From NCBI RefSeq assembly GCF_025486315.1, contig NZ_JAOOPY010000007.1, forward strand, positions 248,001-312,000: DNA of 64,000 bases. Reading direction: 5' to 3'. The notes under the pieces were generated by a model. The model was given only the letters and a program-made list of their open reading frames with translations. It did not search any database and was not told the origin of the DNA. Position numbers and translations under genes: made by a program. Shown in pieces: positions 25,182 through 34,736 of the stretch (the first letter of the stretch is position 1; each line of letters starts with the position of its first letter). The DNA comes from Variovorax sp. N23 (GTDB taxonomy: Bacteria > Pseudomonadota > Gammaproteobacteria > Burkholderiales > Burkholderiaceae_C).

Positions 25182-25721
25182 CTACTTGCCGCCGTTGGTT
25201 GCGGCAGGCGCGGCGGAAGATGCGTTCAGCGCCTTGATCACCTTCTCGGTGATGTCGTGCTTGGGGTTGATGTAGATCGCTTCCTGCAGGATGGCGTCGT
25301 ACTTCTCGGCTTCGGCGACCTGCTTGACCACGCGGTTGGCGCGGTCGTAGACCTGCTGCAACTCTTCGTTCTTGCGTGCGTTCAGGTCTTCCTGGAATTC
25401 GCGGCGCTTGCGCTGGAATTCACGGTCCTGATCGACCAGTGCGCGTTGGCGCTGGGTGCGCTGGCTCTCGGGTAGCGTGGGCGCTTCGCGCTCGAACTTC
25501 TCCGACGCCGCCTTCAAGGCTTCGCCCTGGGCCGTCAAGTCGCGTTCACGCTTGAGGAACTCCGACTCCAGCTTGGCCTGCGCAGCCTTCGCCGGCTGCG
25601 CTTCGCGCAGCACGCGATCGGGGTTAACGAAGCCGATGCGGAAGGTCTCCTGAGCCTGCACTGCAAACGAGGCGGCCAGGGAAAGCAGCAGCGCGCCGAC
25701 GACGCGGTACGAATGGTTCAT
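25182..25721 (-). CDS. skp: OmpH/Skp family periplasmic chaperone
   Basis: Holds unfolded outer-membrane proteins on the way to BamA. The 179-residue protein has a signal peptide (about 1-23, cleavage near VQA-QE), the conserved [16 protein letters not shown] start of the mature domain, and a long charged coiled-coil (about 50-150) forming the tentacles. The Ala/Asn-rich tail is non-conserved. Its ATG overlaps the bamA stop as TGATG. Confidence 0.93.
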   Translation of the reverse strand: MNHSYRVVGALLLSLAASFAVQAQETFRIGFVNPDRVLREAQPAKAAQAKLESEFLKRERDLTAQGEALKAASEKFEREAPTLPESQRTQRQRALVDQDREFQRKRREFQEDLNARKNEELQQVYDRANRVVKQVAEAEKYDAILQEAIYINPKHDITEKVIKALNASSAAPAATNGGK

Positions 25722-28114
25722 CAGAAAGAGGTGCCGATCTGGAATTGGAAGCTCTGCATTCTATCCTTGTAGATGCCGGCTGCTGTGTCCTCTTCCTTCT
25801 GGGAGCGCACCGGTTTCGCATAGGCCACGCGCAGCGGCCCGAGCGGCGAAATCCAGCTGATGCCGACGCCGACGGAGGCGCGGATCTTCTTCTGCGCCGC
25901 CCATTGCGCGTCGGTCTGCGTGGTGCGGTCCGTGAAGACGTTGCCCGCGTCGAAGAAGCCGTAGAGCCGCAGCGTGCGGTCGTTGCCCGCACCTGGGAAT
26001 GGCGTGCTCAGTTCGGCGTTGAAGATGGCCTTCTTGGTGCCGCCGAGAGCAGCTTCGGTGACCGTATCGCGCGGACCCAGCGAGTTCTGCTCGAACCCGC
26101 GGATCGAGCCCAGGCCGCCCGCGTAGAAGTTCTTGAAGATCGGATACACGTTGCCGCCGAGCGCCTTGCCGTAGCCGAGCTCGCCGTTGAGGGCCAGGGT
26201 GTACTGCTTGCTGAGCGGGAAGTACTGCTGGTACTGGTAGCTGCTCTTGATGTACTTCAAATCGCCACCTGCGCCCCACTCCACGTTGGCGCGCTGCAGA
26301 CGGCCCTTGGTGGGCACGAGTGCGCTGTCGCGGTCGTCGCGCGCCCAGCCGATGGTCAGCGGGATGCCCCACTTGCTGTCGTCGGCGCAGCCCGTGATCG
26401 TCTGCGTGGTCGCGTCGAACCGGCAGTTGAAGTAGTCGCGGTAGGCCTGCGGCGTCGCCTGCGCCGCGTTCGATCCCGGCTGGAAGTTGAAGCGCTCGAG
26501 CCCGGCGCCGAAGAACACGGTATCGACTTCGCTGAACGGCACGCCGAATTTGACGCTTCCCCCTTCGCTCACCAGCTTGTAGTCACCGTCGACCGAGTAG
26601 TACGGGCGGGTCGTCTGATGGAACAGGCTGAAGGTGCGGGAGATGCCGTCCGACGTGAAGTACGGGTCGGTCGCGGTCAGCGAGATCGTGCGGTAGTACT
26701 TGCTGGTATTGACCTGCACGCCCAGGAAATTCCCGGACCCGAACACGTTCTCCTGCGAGATGCCGAAGGTGAGAGACACCTTCTCCGAACTGGAGAAGCC
26801 GGCACCCAGCTGCAGCGAACCCGTGGGCTTTTCGGCGACGGTGACGGTCAGGTCGACCTGGTCGGGCGAGCCCGCCACCTCCTGGGTCTCGACGTTCACG
26901 TCCGTGAAGAAGCCCAGGCGGTCGACGCGGTCGCGCGACAGCTTGATCTTGTCGCCGTCGTACCAGGAGGCCTCGTACTGGCGGAACTCGCGGCGGATCA
27001 CTTCGTCGCGGGTCTTGTTGTTGCCGCCGACGCTGACGCGGCGCACGTACACGCGGCGCGCCGGCTCGGCCTGCAGCACGAGTTGCACGCGGTTGTTGAC
27101 ACGGTCGATCTCGGGCTGCGCCTCGACGCGTGCGAACGCGTAGCCGAAGGTGCCGAAGTAGTCCGTGAAGGCCTTGGTCGTTTCGGTCAGCTGCTCGCCG
27201 TTGTACGGCTCGCCGGGCTTGATCGTCACCAGCGACTTGAATTCTTCCTCGCGGCCGAGGTAGTTGCCTTGCAGCTTCACCCCCGACACGACAAACTTCT
27301 CGCCTTCGGTGATGTTGACGGTCACCGTCAGGTCCTGCCGGTCCGGCGAGATCGCGACCTGGGTCGAATCGATGCGGAACTCGAGGTAACCGCGCGTCAG
27401 GTAATACGAGCGCAGCGTCTCGAGGTCGGCGTTGAGCTTGGCGCGCGAGTACTGGTTCGACTTGGTGTACCAGCTCATCCAGCCGCCGCTGTCCTGGTCG
27501 AACAGACCGAGCAGCGTCGATTCGCTGAAGGCCTTGTTGCCCACCACGCGCACTTCGCGGATGCGGGCGGTTTCGCCTTCGGTCACGGTGAAGGTCAGGT
27601 TCACCCGGTTGCGCTCGATCGGCGTGACCGTGGTCACCACCTCCGCGTTGTAGAGGCTGCGGCTCACGTACTGGCGCTTGAGCTCCTGCTCGGCGCGGTC
27701 GGTCAGCGCCTTGTCGTAGGGCCGGCCGTCGGCCAGGCCCACTTCGCGCAGCGCCTTCAGGAGCGCGGCCTTGTCGAATTCCTTGGTGCCGACGAAATCG
27801 ACGTCGGCCACCGTGGGACGCTCTTCGACGATCACCACCAGCACGTTGCCGTTGACGTCCAGGCGCACGTCCTTGAACAGCCCCAGTTCGAACAGCGCGC
27901 GGATCGCGGCCGAGCCGCGTTCGTCGTTGTACGTGTCGCCGACGCGCAGCGGCAGCGAGGCGAAGATCGTCCCCGGCTCGACGCGCTGCAGGCCTTCGAC
28001 CCGGATGTCGCGAACGGTGAAAGGTTCGATGGCCCAGGCTGCCGTGGCAGCGAGCGTGCTGGCGATGAGCGCGGCCACGCTGCGCAGACGGAAGCGACTG
28101 TTTGAAGTGTTCAT
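25721..28114 (-). CDS. bamA: Outer membrane protein assembly factor BamA
   Basis: Central component of the BAM complex. The 797-residue protein has a signal peptide (about 1-25, ending AWA-IEP), five POTRA domains (about 26-430) and a C-terminal 16-strand barrel (about 450-797) that ends with a terminal phenylalanine (QFQIGTSF), the outer-membrane insertion signal. The GSIRGFEQNSLGPRD segment contains the conserved RGF motif of loop 6. ATG 28114 is chosen over an earlier in-frame start at 28159 because the signal peptide begins here. Confidence 0.98.
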   Translation of the reverse strand: MNTSNSRFRLRSVAALIASTLAATAAWAIEPFTVRDIRVEGLQRVEPGTIFASLPLRVGDTYNDERGSAAIRALFELGLFKDVRLDVNGNVLVVIVEERPTVADVDFVGTKEFDKAALLKALREVGLADGRPYDKALTDRAEQELKRQYVSRSLYNAEVVTTVTPIERNRVNLTFTVTEGETARIREVRVVGNKAFSESTLLGLFDQDSGGWMSWYTKSNQYSRAKLNADLETLRSYYLTRGYLEFRIDSTQVAISPDRQDLTVTVNITEGEKFVVSGVKLQGNYLGREEEFKSLVTIKPGEPYNGEQLTETTKAFTDYFGTFGYAFARVEAQPEIDRVNNRVQLVLQAEPARRVYVRRVSVGGNNKTRDEVIRREFRQYEASWYDGDKIKLSRDRVDRLGFFTDVNVETQEVAGSPDQVDLTVTVAEKPTGSLQLGAGFSSSEKVSLTFGISQENVFGSGNFLGVQVNTSKYYRTISLTATDPYFTSDGISRTFSLFHQTTRPYYSVDGDYKLVSEGGSVKFGVPFSEVDTVFFGAGLERFNFQPGSNAAQATPQAYRDYFNCRFDATTQTITGCADDSKWGIPLTIGWARDDRDSALVPTKGRLQRANVEWGAGGDLKYIKSSYQYQQYFPLSKQYTLALNGELGYGKALGGNVYPIFKNFYAGGLGSIRGFEQNSLGPRDTVTEAALGGTKKAIFNAELSTPFPGAGNDRTLRLYGFFDAGNVFTDRTTQTDAQWAAQKKIRASVGVGISWISPLGPLRVAYAKPVRSQKEEDTAAGIYKDRMQSFQFQIGTSF

Positions 28115-28151
28115 GAGTGAGTTGCTCCGGCGCACGAAGGGCCGGCGTGAG

Positions 28152-29531
28152 TTAACCAAAGAGCCCGAAGAGTCGGTTGACGTCGTTGAAGAGAGCGATG
28201 GACATCATCACCAGCAACAACGCCACCCCACCGCGCTGAAGCCGTTCCATCCACGCATCGGAGACGCTTCTGCCGGTCAGGCCCTCCCAAAGATAATACA
28301 TCAGGTGTCCCCCATCGAGGACCGGCAGCGGCATCAGGTTCAGCACGCCCAGGCTCACGCTGATGAGGGCGAGGAACACCAGGTATTGGGTGAATCCGAG
28401 GCTGGCGGACTTTCCGGCGTAGTCGGCGATGGTGAGGGGGCCGCTCAGGTTCCTGAGCGAGGCTTCGCCGATCACCATCTTGCCCATCATGCGGACCGTG
28501 AGCGCCGAGACTTCCCAGGTGCGCACGACGCCGCGCCACAGGCCATCGATCGACCCCTGCCGCACCGTCAGCATGGCCGGCGGCGCGCCCACATAGGCGG
28601 CAATGCGCCCGACCATCGCGCCGTTGTCCTCGCGAACCTCGGGCGTCACGTCGACGGTCATCTCGCGGCCCGCGCGGACGATCTGCCACGACTGGGTGCG
28701 CGGCTGCGCCCCCTCGACCGACGCCCGGATGAGTTCGCGCAGTTGCTGGCCGTCGACCACGGCGGTCGGCCCCACGGCGCGCACCAGGTCGCCCCGGCGC
28801 AGCCCGGCGCGCTCTGCCGGCCCGCCGGCGACGAGTTCGCCGAGTTCCGGCCGCGTCAATGGCGAAATCACACCGATCTTGCGGAACAGCTGGGCGTCGG
28901 CATCCTTCGCTTGCAGGCGGCTGAGCGGCAGCACGAGCGTGCGCGCCGGACGACCGCCGTCGCCGGCGACCTCCAGCGTGAGGTCGCGGCCATCGAGTGC
29001 ACCGCGGGTCATGCGCCAGCGCAGGTCCTCGAAAGATTCCACCGGTGCGAGCCCACCGTCGAAACCCGCCCGCGTGATGTGCTCGCCGCCGCGCAAACCG
29101 GCCTGCTCGGCCAGCGACGCCGCCACCGGCCGCCCCAGCACGGCGGCCGGCTCCTGCACGCCGATCCAGTTGACCACGGTGTAGAGCGCGACCGCCAGCA
29201 GCAGATTGGCCAGTGGCCCGGCAGCGACGATTGCGGCACGCGACCGCAGCGGCTGGGTGTTGAATGCGAGATGCCGCTCTTGCGGCGGCACCGGCGCTTC
29301 GCGCTCGTCGAGCATGCGGACGTAGCCCCCCAGGGGAAAGGCGCCGATGACGAATTCGGTGTCCTGGCCCGGCCGCTGGCGCCTGGGCTTCCAGCGGAAC
29401 AGCGTGTGGCCGAAACCGACCGAGAAGCGCAGCACCTTGACCCCGCACGCCACCGCCACGCGGTAGTGGCCGTATTCGTGCACCGCGATCAGCACGCCCA
29501 GCGCGACGATGAAGGCAAGAACCGTGAGCAT
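28152..29531 (-). CDS. rseP: RIP metalloprotease RseP
   Basis: Site-2 intramembrane protease that cleaves anti-sigma factors (RseA) and signal-peptide remnants. The 459 residues carry the zinc motif HEYGH (18-22) in the first membrane segment, two central PDZ domains (about 125-215 and 220-305) and the LDGGH motif (405-409) in the third segment; the last membrane helix is near the C-terminus. Lies between dxr and bamA as in E. coli and other proteobacteria. Confidence 0.97.
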   Translation of the reverse strand: MLTVLAFIVALGVLIAVHEYGHYRVAVACGVKVLRFSVGFGHTLFRWKPRRQRPGQDTEFVIGAFPLGGYVRMLDEREAPVPPQERHLAFNTQPLRSRAAIVAAGPLANLLLAVALYTVVNWIGVQEPAAVLGRPVAASLAEQAGLRGGEHITRAGFDGGLAPVESFEDLRWRMTRGALDGRDLTLEVAGDGGRPARTLVLPLSRLQAKDADAQLFRKIGVISPLTRPELGELVAGGPAERAGLRRGDLVRAVGPTAVVDGQQLRELIRASVEGAQPRTQSWQIVRAGREMTVDVTPEVREDNGAMVGRIAAYVGAPPAMLTVRQGSIDGLWRGVVRTWEVSALTVRMMGKMVIGEASLRNLSGPLTIADYAGKSASLGFTQYLVFLALISVSLGVLNLMPLPVLDGGHLMYYLWEGLTGRSVSDAWMERLQRGGVALLLVMMSIALFNDVNRLFGLFG

Positions 29532-29579
29532 CGATGAGTCCCTGGGTAGAACGTGGAAGAGGACGGACCGGCGGCCTCG

Positions 29580-30761
29580 TCAGGCCGCGAAACGCATCGC
29601 CGCCGCATTGGCGGCCGAACGCGCCATCGCGTCGAGCGCCAGCAGGTCGGCTAACGATGCAGGCTTCGAGGAGGGCACCGCTTCCAAAGTTTCCATGTTG
29701 ACCGCATGAATGCGGTCGAAACGCAGCCGCCGATCGAGAAAAGCCTCGACAGCGACCTCATTGGCGGCGTTCAGCACCGCGGTCGTGCCTGGCGGCGCCC
29801 TCAACGCGTGCCAGGCGAGCGCCAGCCCCGGGAAGAGCGCATCGTCGGGGGGGGCGAAGGTCAACGCCCCCATCGTGCGGAAGTCCAGACGCGCAGCGCC
29901 GCTCTCGATGCGGTGCGGCCAGGCCAGGCCGACCGCGATGGGCACACGCATGTCGGGAGTGCCGAGCTGCGCGATCACCGACGCGTCGGTGAACTGCACC
30001 ATCGAGTGCACCACGCTCTGCGGATGGATCACCACCTCGATCTGCTCGGGCATCACGCCGAAGAGATGGCGTGCCTCGATCACCTCGAGCGCCTTGTTCA
30101 TCATGGTCGCCGAATCGACCGAGATCTTTCGCCCCATCACCCAGTTGGGGTGCGCGCAGGCCTGCTCCGGCGTCACGTTCGCCAGCGTGTCCGCACGCCG
30201 CGTGCGGAACGGGCCGCCCGAGGCGGTCAGGATGATCTTGTCGATGCGCTGCGCCCAGGTGCTCGGGTCTTCGGGCAACGACTGGAAGATGGCCGAATGC
30301 TCGCTGTCGATGGGCAGCAGGGTCGCGCCACCGGCGCGCACCGTGTCCATGAACAGCTCGCCGCCCACCACGAGGGCTTCCTTGTTCGCCAGCAGCAGGC
30401 GCTTGCCGGCGCGCGCCGCCGCCAGGCAGGGGCCGAGGCCAGCCGCGCCGACGATCGCCGCCATGACGCTGTCGACGTCCTCGTGCGAGGCGATGGTTTC
30501 CAGCGCCCCCTCCCCTTGCAGCACGCGCGTCGGCAGAGCGTTGTCTCGCAACAGCGCGGCAAGCCGGTCGGCGTGCGGTGCGCTCGCCATCACCGCGAAG
30601 CGCGGGGTGAAGCGGGCGCACTGGGCGAGCATCTCGTCGACCTTCGTCGCGGCAGAGAGCGCGAACACCTCGAAGCGCTCCGGATGGCGGGCAATGACAT
30701 CGAGGGTGCTGACACCGACCGAGCCGGTCGAGCCGAGCACCGTGACGCGTTGTCGTGCCAT
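29580..30761 (-). CDS. dxr: 1-deoxy-D-xylulose-5-phosphate reductoisomerase
   Basis: Second step of the MEP isoprenoid pathway; fosmidomycin target. The 393-residue enzyme has the NADPH motif GSTGSVGVSTLDVI, NKEALVVGGEL, the catalytic LPIDSEHSAIFQSL and the flexible-loop region NPNWVMGRKISVDSATMMNKALE-like segment. ATG 30761 is used; GTG 30770, which would overlap the cdsA stop, is an alternative. Supplies precursors for UppS encoded two genes upstream. Confidence 0.97.
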   Translation of the reverse strand: MARQRVTVLGSTGSVGVSTLDVIARHPERFEVFALSAATKVDEMLAQCARFTPRFAVMASAPHADRLAALLRDNALPTRVLQGEGALETIASHEDVDSVMAAIVGAAGLGPCLAAARAGKRLLLANKEALVVGGELFMDTVRAGGATLLPIDSEHSAIFQSLPEDPSTWAQRIDKIILTASGGPFRTRRADTLANVTPEQACAHPNWVMGRKISVDSATMMNKALEVIEARHLFGVMPEQIEVVIHPQSVVHSMVQFTDASVIAQLGTPDMRVPIAVGLAWPHRIESGAARLDFRTMGALTFAPPDDALFPGLALAWHALRAPPGTTAVLNAANEVAVEAFLDRRLRFDRIHAVNMETLEAVPSSKPASLADLLALDAMARSAANAAAMRFAA

Positions 30762-30766
30762 CGCGT

Positions 30767-31612
30767 TCACAGCGACGCCAGCATCATGGCGATCGGCAGC
30801 GTGGACAACAGCGCGTCCACCCGATCGAGCACGCCACCGTGGCCCGGAAGCAGGTTGCTGCTGTCCTTGACGCCGGCGCTTCGCTTCACGAGCGACTCGA
30901 CCAGGTCGCCGACGACGCTCATCGCCGCGAGGAACAGCACACCGATCAGCAGCAACCACCAGCCGCGCCCGGCCAGCCGTGTGTAGAGGCTGGCGACCGT
31001 GGCCTGCGCCGACGCATCGGCCCACACCCAGGCCAGCGCCAGCACCAGCACGCCCACCATGCCACCCCACACGCCTTCCCAGCTCTTGCCGGGGCTGATC
31101 GAAGGCGCGAGCTTGCTGCGCGTGAACTTGAGCCCGAAACGCCGGCCTGCGAAATACGCGAAGACATCGGCCACCCAGACCAGCACCAACAGCGACAGCA
31201 GGAAATTGATGCCCCAGATGCGCGCCTGCACGGCGGCCATCCAGGCAACCCACAGGGCCAGCAGCCCGGCAACCAGACGCACGGCGCGCGGGATGCGCGG
31301 CCAGCCCGGCACCGCGACGCGCAACAGCAGCGCGCCGCCCAGCACCCAGGCGGCACTGGCGGCCAGCCAGATGCCCATCAGGCGCTGCTCGAGCAGCCCG
31401 AGCCACCACGACAGCGCACACAGCACCACCATCTCGACGCCCAGGAAAACGGACATGCGGGGGCCGTAGCCATTGAGCCGGCCCCATTCCCAGGCAGCAG
31501 CGCCGATCATCACCAGCATCACGCAGGCAAAGGGCACCGGGGAGGGATAGAAGAGCGCCGGCAGCAGGATGGCCAGCAGCACCACCGCGGTGATGATTCG
31601 TTGCTTGAGCAT
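30767..31612 (-). CDS. cdsA: Phosphatidate cytidylyltransferase
   Basis: Makes CDP-diacylglycerol for all phospholipids. The 281-residue inner-membrane protein has about eight hydrophobic segments and the C-terminal signature KRSAGVKDSSNLLPGHGG then VLDRVDAL. Its ATG overlaps the uppS stop as TGATG. Confidence 0.95.
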   Translation of the reverse strand: MLKQRIITAVVLLAILLPALFYPSPVPFACVMLVMIGAAAWEWGRLNGYGPRMSVFLGVEMVVLCALSWWLGLLEQRLMGIWLAASAAWVLGGALLLRVAVPGWPRIPRAVRLVAGLLALWVAWMAAVQARIWGINFLLSLLVLVWVADVFAYFAGRRFGLKFTRSKLAPSISPGKSWEGVWGGMVGVLVLALAWVWADASAQATVASLYTRLAGRGWWLLLIGVLFLAAMSVVGDLVESLVKRSAGVKDSSNLLPGHGGVLDRVDALLSTLPIAMMLASL

Positions 31613-32343
31613 CAGGCGATCTGCCGGTCGGTCGGGGACGCGTTCAATTGCGCCGAGGTCTTGCCGAAACGCCGCTCGCGTTTCTGGAAGGCGGCGATGG
31701 CCTCGTCAAGGGCCTTCTCGTCGAACTCGGGCCACAGCTTGTCGCTGAAGAAGAGCTCCGCGTAAGCGCTCTGCCACAGCAGAAAATTCGACAGCCGCTG
31801 TTCACCGCCTGTGCGGATGAGCAGGTCGGGGTCGGGCACATGGGCCAGCGCCATGGCGCGATCGAGGTTGGCTTCGGTCAGCGCTTCGCCGCGCCGCGCG
31901 AGTTCTGCGGCCGCCCGCGCGATATCCCATCGACCGCCGTAGTTGAAGCACACGTTGAGCACCAGCCGATGGTTCTGCGCCGTGGCCGCCTCGGCCTGCA
32001 GCAAGCTGCCCACCATCTTGTCGGACAAACCGCCGCGTTCGCCCACGAAGTGCAGCTGGACACCGTCTTCCTTGAGCTTCGGAACCTCGCGCGCCAGGGC
32101 ACCGACCATCAGCTCCATGAGGCCGGTCACCTCTTCGACAGGGCGATTCCAGTTCTCGGAAGAAAAGGCGAAGACCGTGAGCACCCGGACTCCCCGATCG
32201 CCGCAGGCCTTGACGCAGCGCCGGAGCGACTCCACGCCCTGCTTGTGCCCTGCAACGCGCGGCAGAAAGCGCCGCGTCGCCCAGCGACCATTGCCATCCA
32301 TCACGATGGCGATGTGGTGAGGCACCGCGGGCGATGCGCTCAT
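31612..32343 (-). CDS. uppS: Undecaprenyl diphosphate synthase
   Basis: cis-Prenyltransferase making the C55 carrier lipid for peptidoglycan and O-antigen. The 243 residues contain the IVMDGNGRWA motif with the catalytic aspartate at 16, the FAFSSENWNRP loop, and RTGGEQRLSNFLLWQSAYAE in the diphosphate/homodimer region. Overlaps the frr stop as TGATG. Confidence 0.97.
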   Translation of the reverse strand: MSASPAVPHHIAIVMDGNGRWATRRFLPRVAGHKQGVESLRRCVKACGDRGVRVLTVFAFSSENWNRPVEEVTGLMELMVGALAREVPKLKEDGVQLHFVGERGGLSDKMVGSLLQAEAATAQNHRLVLNVCFNYGGRWDIARAAAELARRGEALTEANLDRAMALAHVPDPDLLIRTGGEQRLSNFLLWQSAYAELFFSDKLWPEFDEKALDEAIAAFQKRERRFGKTSAQLNASPTDRQIA

Positions 32344-32903
32344 CAGACCGCCATGATCTCGGCTTCCTTCGCCGCGATCAGCCGGTCGATCTCGGCGATA
32401 TGCCGGTCGGTGACCTTCTGGATCTCGGCTTCGGCGCGCTTCTGGTCGTCTTCCGACGCCAGCTTGTCCTTGACGAGCTTCTTGACCGCTTCGTTCGCAT
32501 CGCGGCGCAGGTTGCGCGTGGCGATCTTGGCGCTCTCGCCCTCGTTGCGGACCAGCTTGGTCATCTCCTTGCGGCGCTCCTCGCTCATGGCGGGCAGCGG
32601 CACACGGATGAGTTCGCCCATCGACGCCGGATTCAGGCCCAGGTCGCTCTCGCGGATGGCCTTCTCGATCTTGGCGCCCATGCCCTTTTCCCAGGGCTGG
32701 ACGCTGATGGTGCGCGAATCGAGCACCGACACGTTCGCCACCTGGCTCAGCGGCACCGTCGAGCCGTAGTAGTCGACGTGGATCGAATCCAGCAGCGCCG
32801 GGTTGGCGCGGCCGGTCCGGATCTTGGTGAGGTTGTTCTGGAAGGCGGCGATCGACTGGTTCATCTTGGTGTCGGTCGCACTGCGGATGTCTGCAATGGT
32901 CAT
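32343..32903 (-). CDS. frr: Ribosome-recycling factor
   Basis: Splits post-termination ribosomes with EF-G. The 186 residues match the family: a three-helix bundle interrupted by a small beta domain (about 30-105, with [20 protein letters not shown] at the hinge). ATG 32903 has AGGAG nearby (GAGGAGACCTTGAC upstream). Follows pyrH by 12 bases, the classical order. Confidence 0.98.
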   Translation of the reverse strand: MTIADIRSATDTKMNQSIAAFQNNLTKIRTGRANPALLDSIHVDYYGSTVPLSQVANVSVLDSRTISVQPWEKGMGAKIEKAIRESDLGLNPASMGELIRVPLPAMSEERRKEMTKLVRNEGESAKIATRNLRRDANEAVKKLVKDKLASEDDQKRAEAEIQKVTDRHIAEIDRLIAAKEAEIMAV

Positions 32904-32915
32904 GTCAAGGTCTCC

Positions 32916-33638
32916 TCAAGCGTGCACCAAGGTGCCTTCGTCCTCGCCCATCACGACCCGCTTGAGCGCGCCGTGCTTGAAGATCGAGAACACCTTGATC
33001 GGCAGCTTCTGGTCACGGCACAGTGCGAACGCGGTCGCGTCCATGATGCCGAGATTTTGCGCGATGGCTTCGTCGAAGCTCAGCGTCGCATAGCGGGTCG
33101 CGGTCGGGTCCTTCTTCGGGTCGGCGGTGTAGACGCCGTCGACCTTGGTCGCCTTGAGCACCAACTCGGCGCCGATTTCGGCACCGCGCAGCGCGGCGGC
33201 CGTGTCGGTGGTAAAGAAGGGATTGCCCGTACCGGCGGCGAAGATCACGACCTTGCCCTCTTCGAGGTACTGCAAGGCCTTGGGGCGGACGTAGGGCTCG
33301 ACCACCTGCTCGATGGCGATCGCGGACATCACGCGGGCGATCAGGCCCTGCTTGTCCATGGCGTCGGCCAGCGCGAGCGCGTTCATCACGGTCGCGAGCA
33401 TCCCCATGTAGTCGGCGGTCGCACGGTCCATCCCGACCGAGCCGCCGGCCACGCCGCGGAAGATGTTGCCGCCGCCGATGACCACCGCCACCTCCACGCC
33501 CAGGTTCACGACCTCGGCCACCTCTTGCACCATCCGGACGATGGTCGCGCGGTTGATGCCGAAGGCGTCGTCGCCCATCAGCGCCTCACCCGACAGCTTC
33601 AACAAGATTCGCTTGTGGGCTGGGCGGGCATCGGGCAT
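32916..33638 (-). CDS. pyrH: UMP kinase
   Basis: Phosphorylates UMP to UDP. The 240-residue amino-acid-kinase-fold hexamer subunit shows [25 protein letters not shown], the [16 protein letters not shown] loop and [19 protein letters not shown] 33638 is chosen: AAGGA lies seven bases upstream; an in-frame TTG two codons earlier would be too close to it. A hairpin terminator separates it from tsf, so an own promoter is likely; TACACT about 40 bases upstream is a weak candidate -10. Confidence 0.97.
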   Translation of the reverse strand: MPDARPAHKRILLKLSGEALMGDDAFGINRATIVRMVQEVAEVVNLGVEVAVVIGGGNIFRGVAGGSVGMDRATADYMGMLATVMNALALADAMDKQGLIARVMSAIAIEQVVEPYVRPKALQYLEEGKVVIFAAGTGNPFFTTDTAAALRGAEIGAELVLKATKVDGVYTADPKKDPTATRYATLSFDEAIAQNLGIMDATAFALCRDQKLPIKVFSIFKHGALKRVVMGEDEGTLVHA

Positions 33639-33688
33639 GGGCAATTCCTTGGAGTGGTGAGCGGGGCGAGTGTAAGACGGAGCGGTCG

Positions 33689-33719
33689 GAAAACGACGGC
33701 GCGGCGGGCGCGCCGTCGT
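33689..33719 (-). terminator. Terminator between tsf and pyrH
   Basis: ACGACGGCGC (33693-33702) and GCGCCGTCGT (33710-33719) form a perfect ten-base stem with a seven-base loop. On the minus strand it is followed by TTTTCCG. It divides the rpsB-tsf unit from pyrH-frr and the envelope genes. Confidence 0.7.
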
Positions 33720-33733
33720 GCAGGCAGGAAGAC

Positions 33734-34657
33734 TCAGGCGGCCGCCTTGGCGGCGGCGACCTGGGCAGCCACTTCGGCCGCGAAGTCGTCGACCTTCTTC
33801 TCGATGCCTTCGCCCACGACGTAGAGCGTGAAGCCCTTGATCGAGGTGTTCACGGCCTTGAGCATCTGCTCGACCGTCTGCTTGTCGTTCTTGACGAAGG
33901 GCTGGTTGTGCAGCGAAACCTCCTTGAGGTACTTCTGCACGCCGCCTTCGATGCGCTTGGCGACGATGTCGGCAGGCTGCGTCTTCTTGCCTTCGGCTTC
34001 GGCCGTCTTGCGGTCTTCCTCGGCCTTGCCGGCGGCGACTGCGCGCTCCTTTTCGATCAGTTCGGCAGGCACGTCACTGCTCGAGATGGCGACCGGCTTC
34101 ATGGCGGCGATGTGCATCGCCACGTCCTTGGCCGCAGCGTCGTCACCCTCGAACTCCACCATCACGCCGATGCGGGTGCCGTGCAGGTACGACGCCAGCT
34201 TGCCGCTGCCGCCGAAATGCTTGAAGCGGCGAAAGCTCATGTTCTCGCCGATCTTGCCGATCAGGCCCTTGCGCACGTCCTCGAGCGTCGGGCCGAAGCC
34301 GTCCTGCTCGTAGGGCAGCGCGCCCAGCGCGGCCAGATCGGCCGGGTTGTTCTTGGCGACCAGCATCGCAGCGGCGTTGGCCAGCGCGAGGAAGCTGTCG
34401 TTCTTGGTGACGAAGTCGGTTTCGCAGTTGATCTCGATCATGCCGCCGGCATCGCCGTCGACGAAGGCCGTGACCACGCCCTCGGCAGTGATGCGGCCCG
34501 ATGCCTTGCCGGCCTTGTTGCCGAGCTTGATGCGCAGCAGTTCTTCGGCCTTTTCCATGTTGCCGTCGGCCTCGGTGAGGGCCTTCTTGCATTCCATCAT
34601 GGGCGCGTCGGTCTTTGCGCGCAGTTCGCCCACCATGCTTGCGGTGATTGCAGCCAT
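33734..34657 (-). CDS. tsf: Elongation factor Ts
   Basis: Nucleotide exchange factor for EF-Tu. The 307-residue protein has an N-terminal UBA-like domain (about 1-50) with [12 protein letters not shown], the core repeat domains with the conserved TDFVTKND (about 80-87), and a C-terminal module. A good site GGAG stands eight bases before ATG 34657. Transcribed from rpsB through an intergenic terminator. Confidence 0.98.
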   Translation of the reverse strand: MAAITASMVGELRAKTDAPMMECKKALTEADGNMEKAEELLRIKLGNKAGKASGRITAEGVVTAFVDGDAGGMIEINCETDFVTKNDSFLALANAAAMLVAKNNPADLAALGALPYEQDGFGPTLEDVRKGLIGKIGENMSFRRFKHFGGSGKLASYLHGTRIGVMVEFEGDDAAAKDVAMHIAAMKPVAISSSDVPAELIEKERAVAAGKAEEDRKTAEAEGKKTQPADIVAKRIEGGVQKYLKEVSLHNQPFVKNDKQTVEQMLKAVNTSIKGFTLYVVGEGIEKKVDDFAAEVAAQVAAAKAAA

Positions 34658-34685
34658 TGTTCGTTCTCCGTATTCAAAAAATCAG

Positions 34686-34713
34686 ATCAAAAAAAGGGGC
34701 CACAAAGCCCCTT
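34686..34713 (-). terminator. Attenuator/terminator between rpsB and tsf
   Basis: AAGGGGC (34694-34700) pairs with GCCCCTT (34707-34713) over a six-base loop. On the minus strand the stem runs into seven to nine T residues, then GATCTG. It should reduce tsf transcription relative to rpsB, as the rpsB-tsf terminator does in E. coli. Confidence 0.75.
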
Positions 34714-34736
34714 CTTCAAGGCTCGCGCGGACGCGA

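Noticed and set aside
25745..28105. Plus-strand open frame of 786 residues
   Set aside because: Antisense shadow of bamA, without ribosome site or domain.
29845..29860. Run of eight G residues in dxr as a frameshift
   Set aside because: The dxr frame continues through it to the normal C-terminus.
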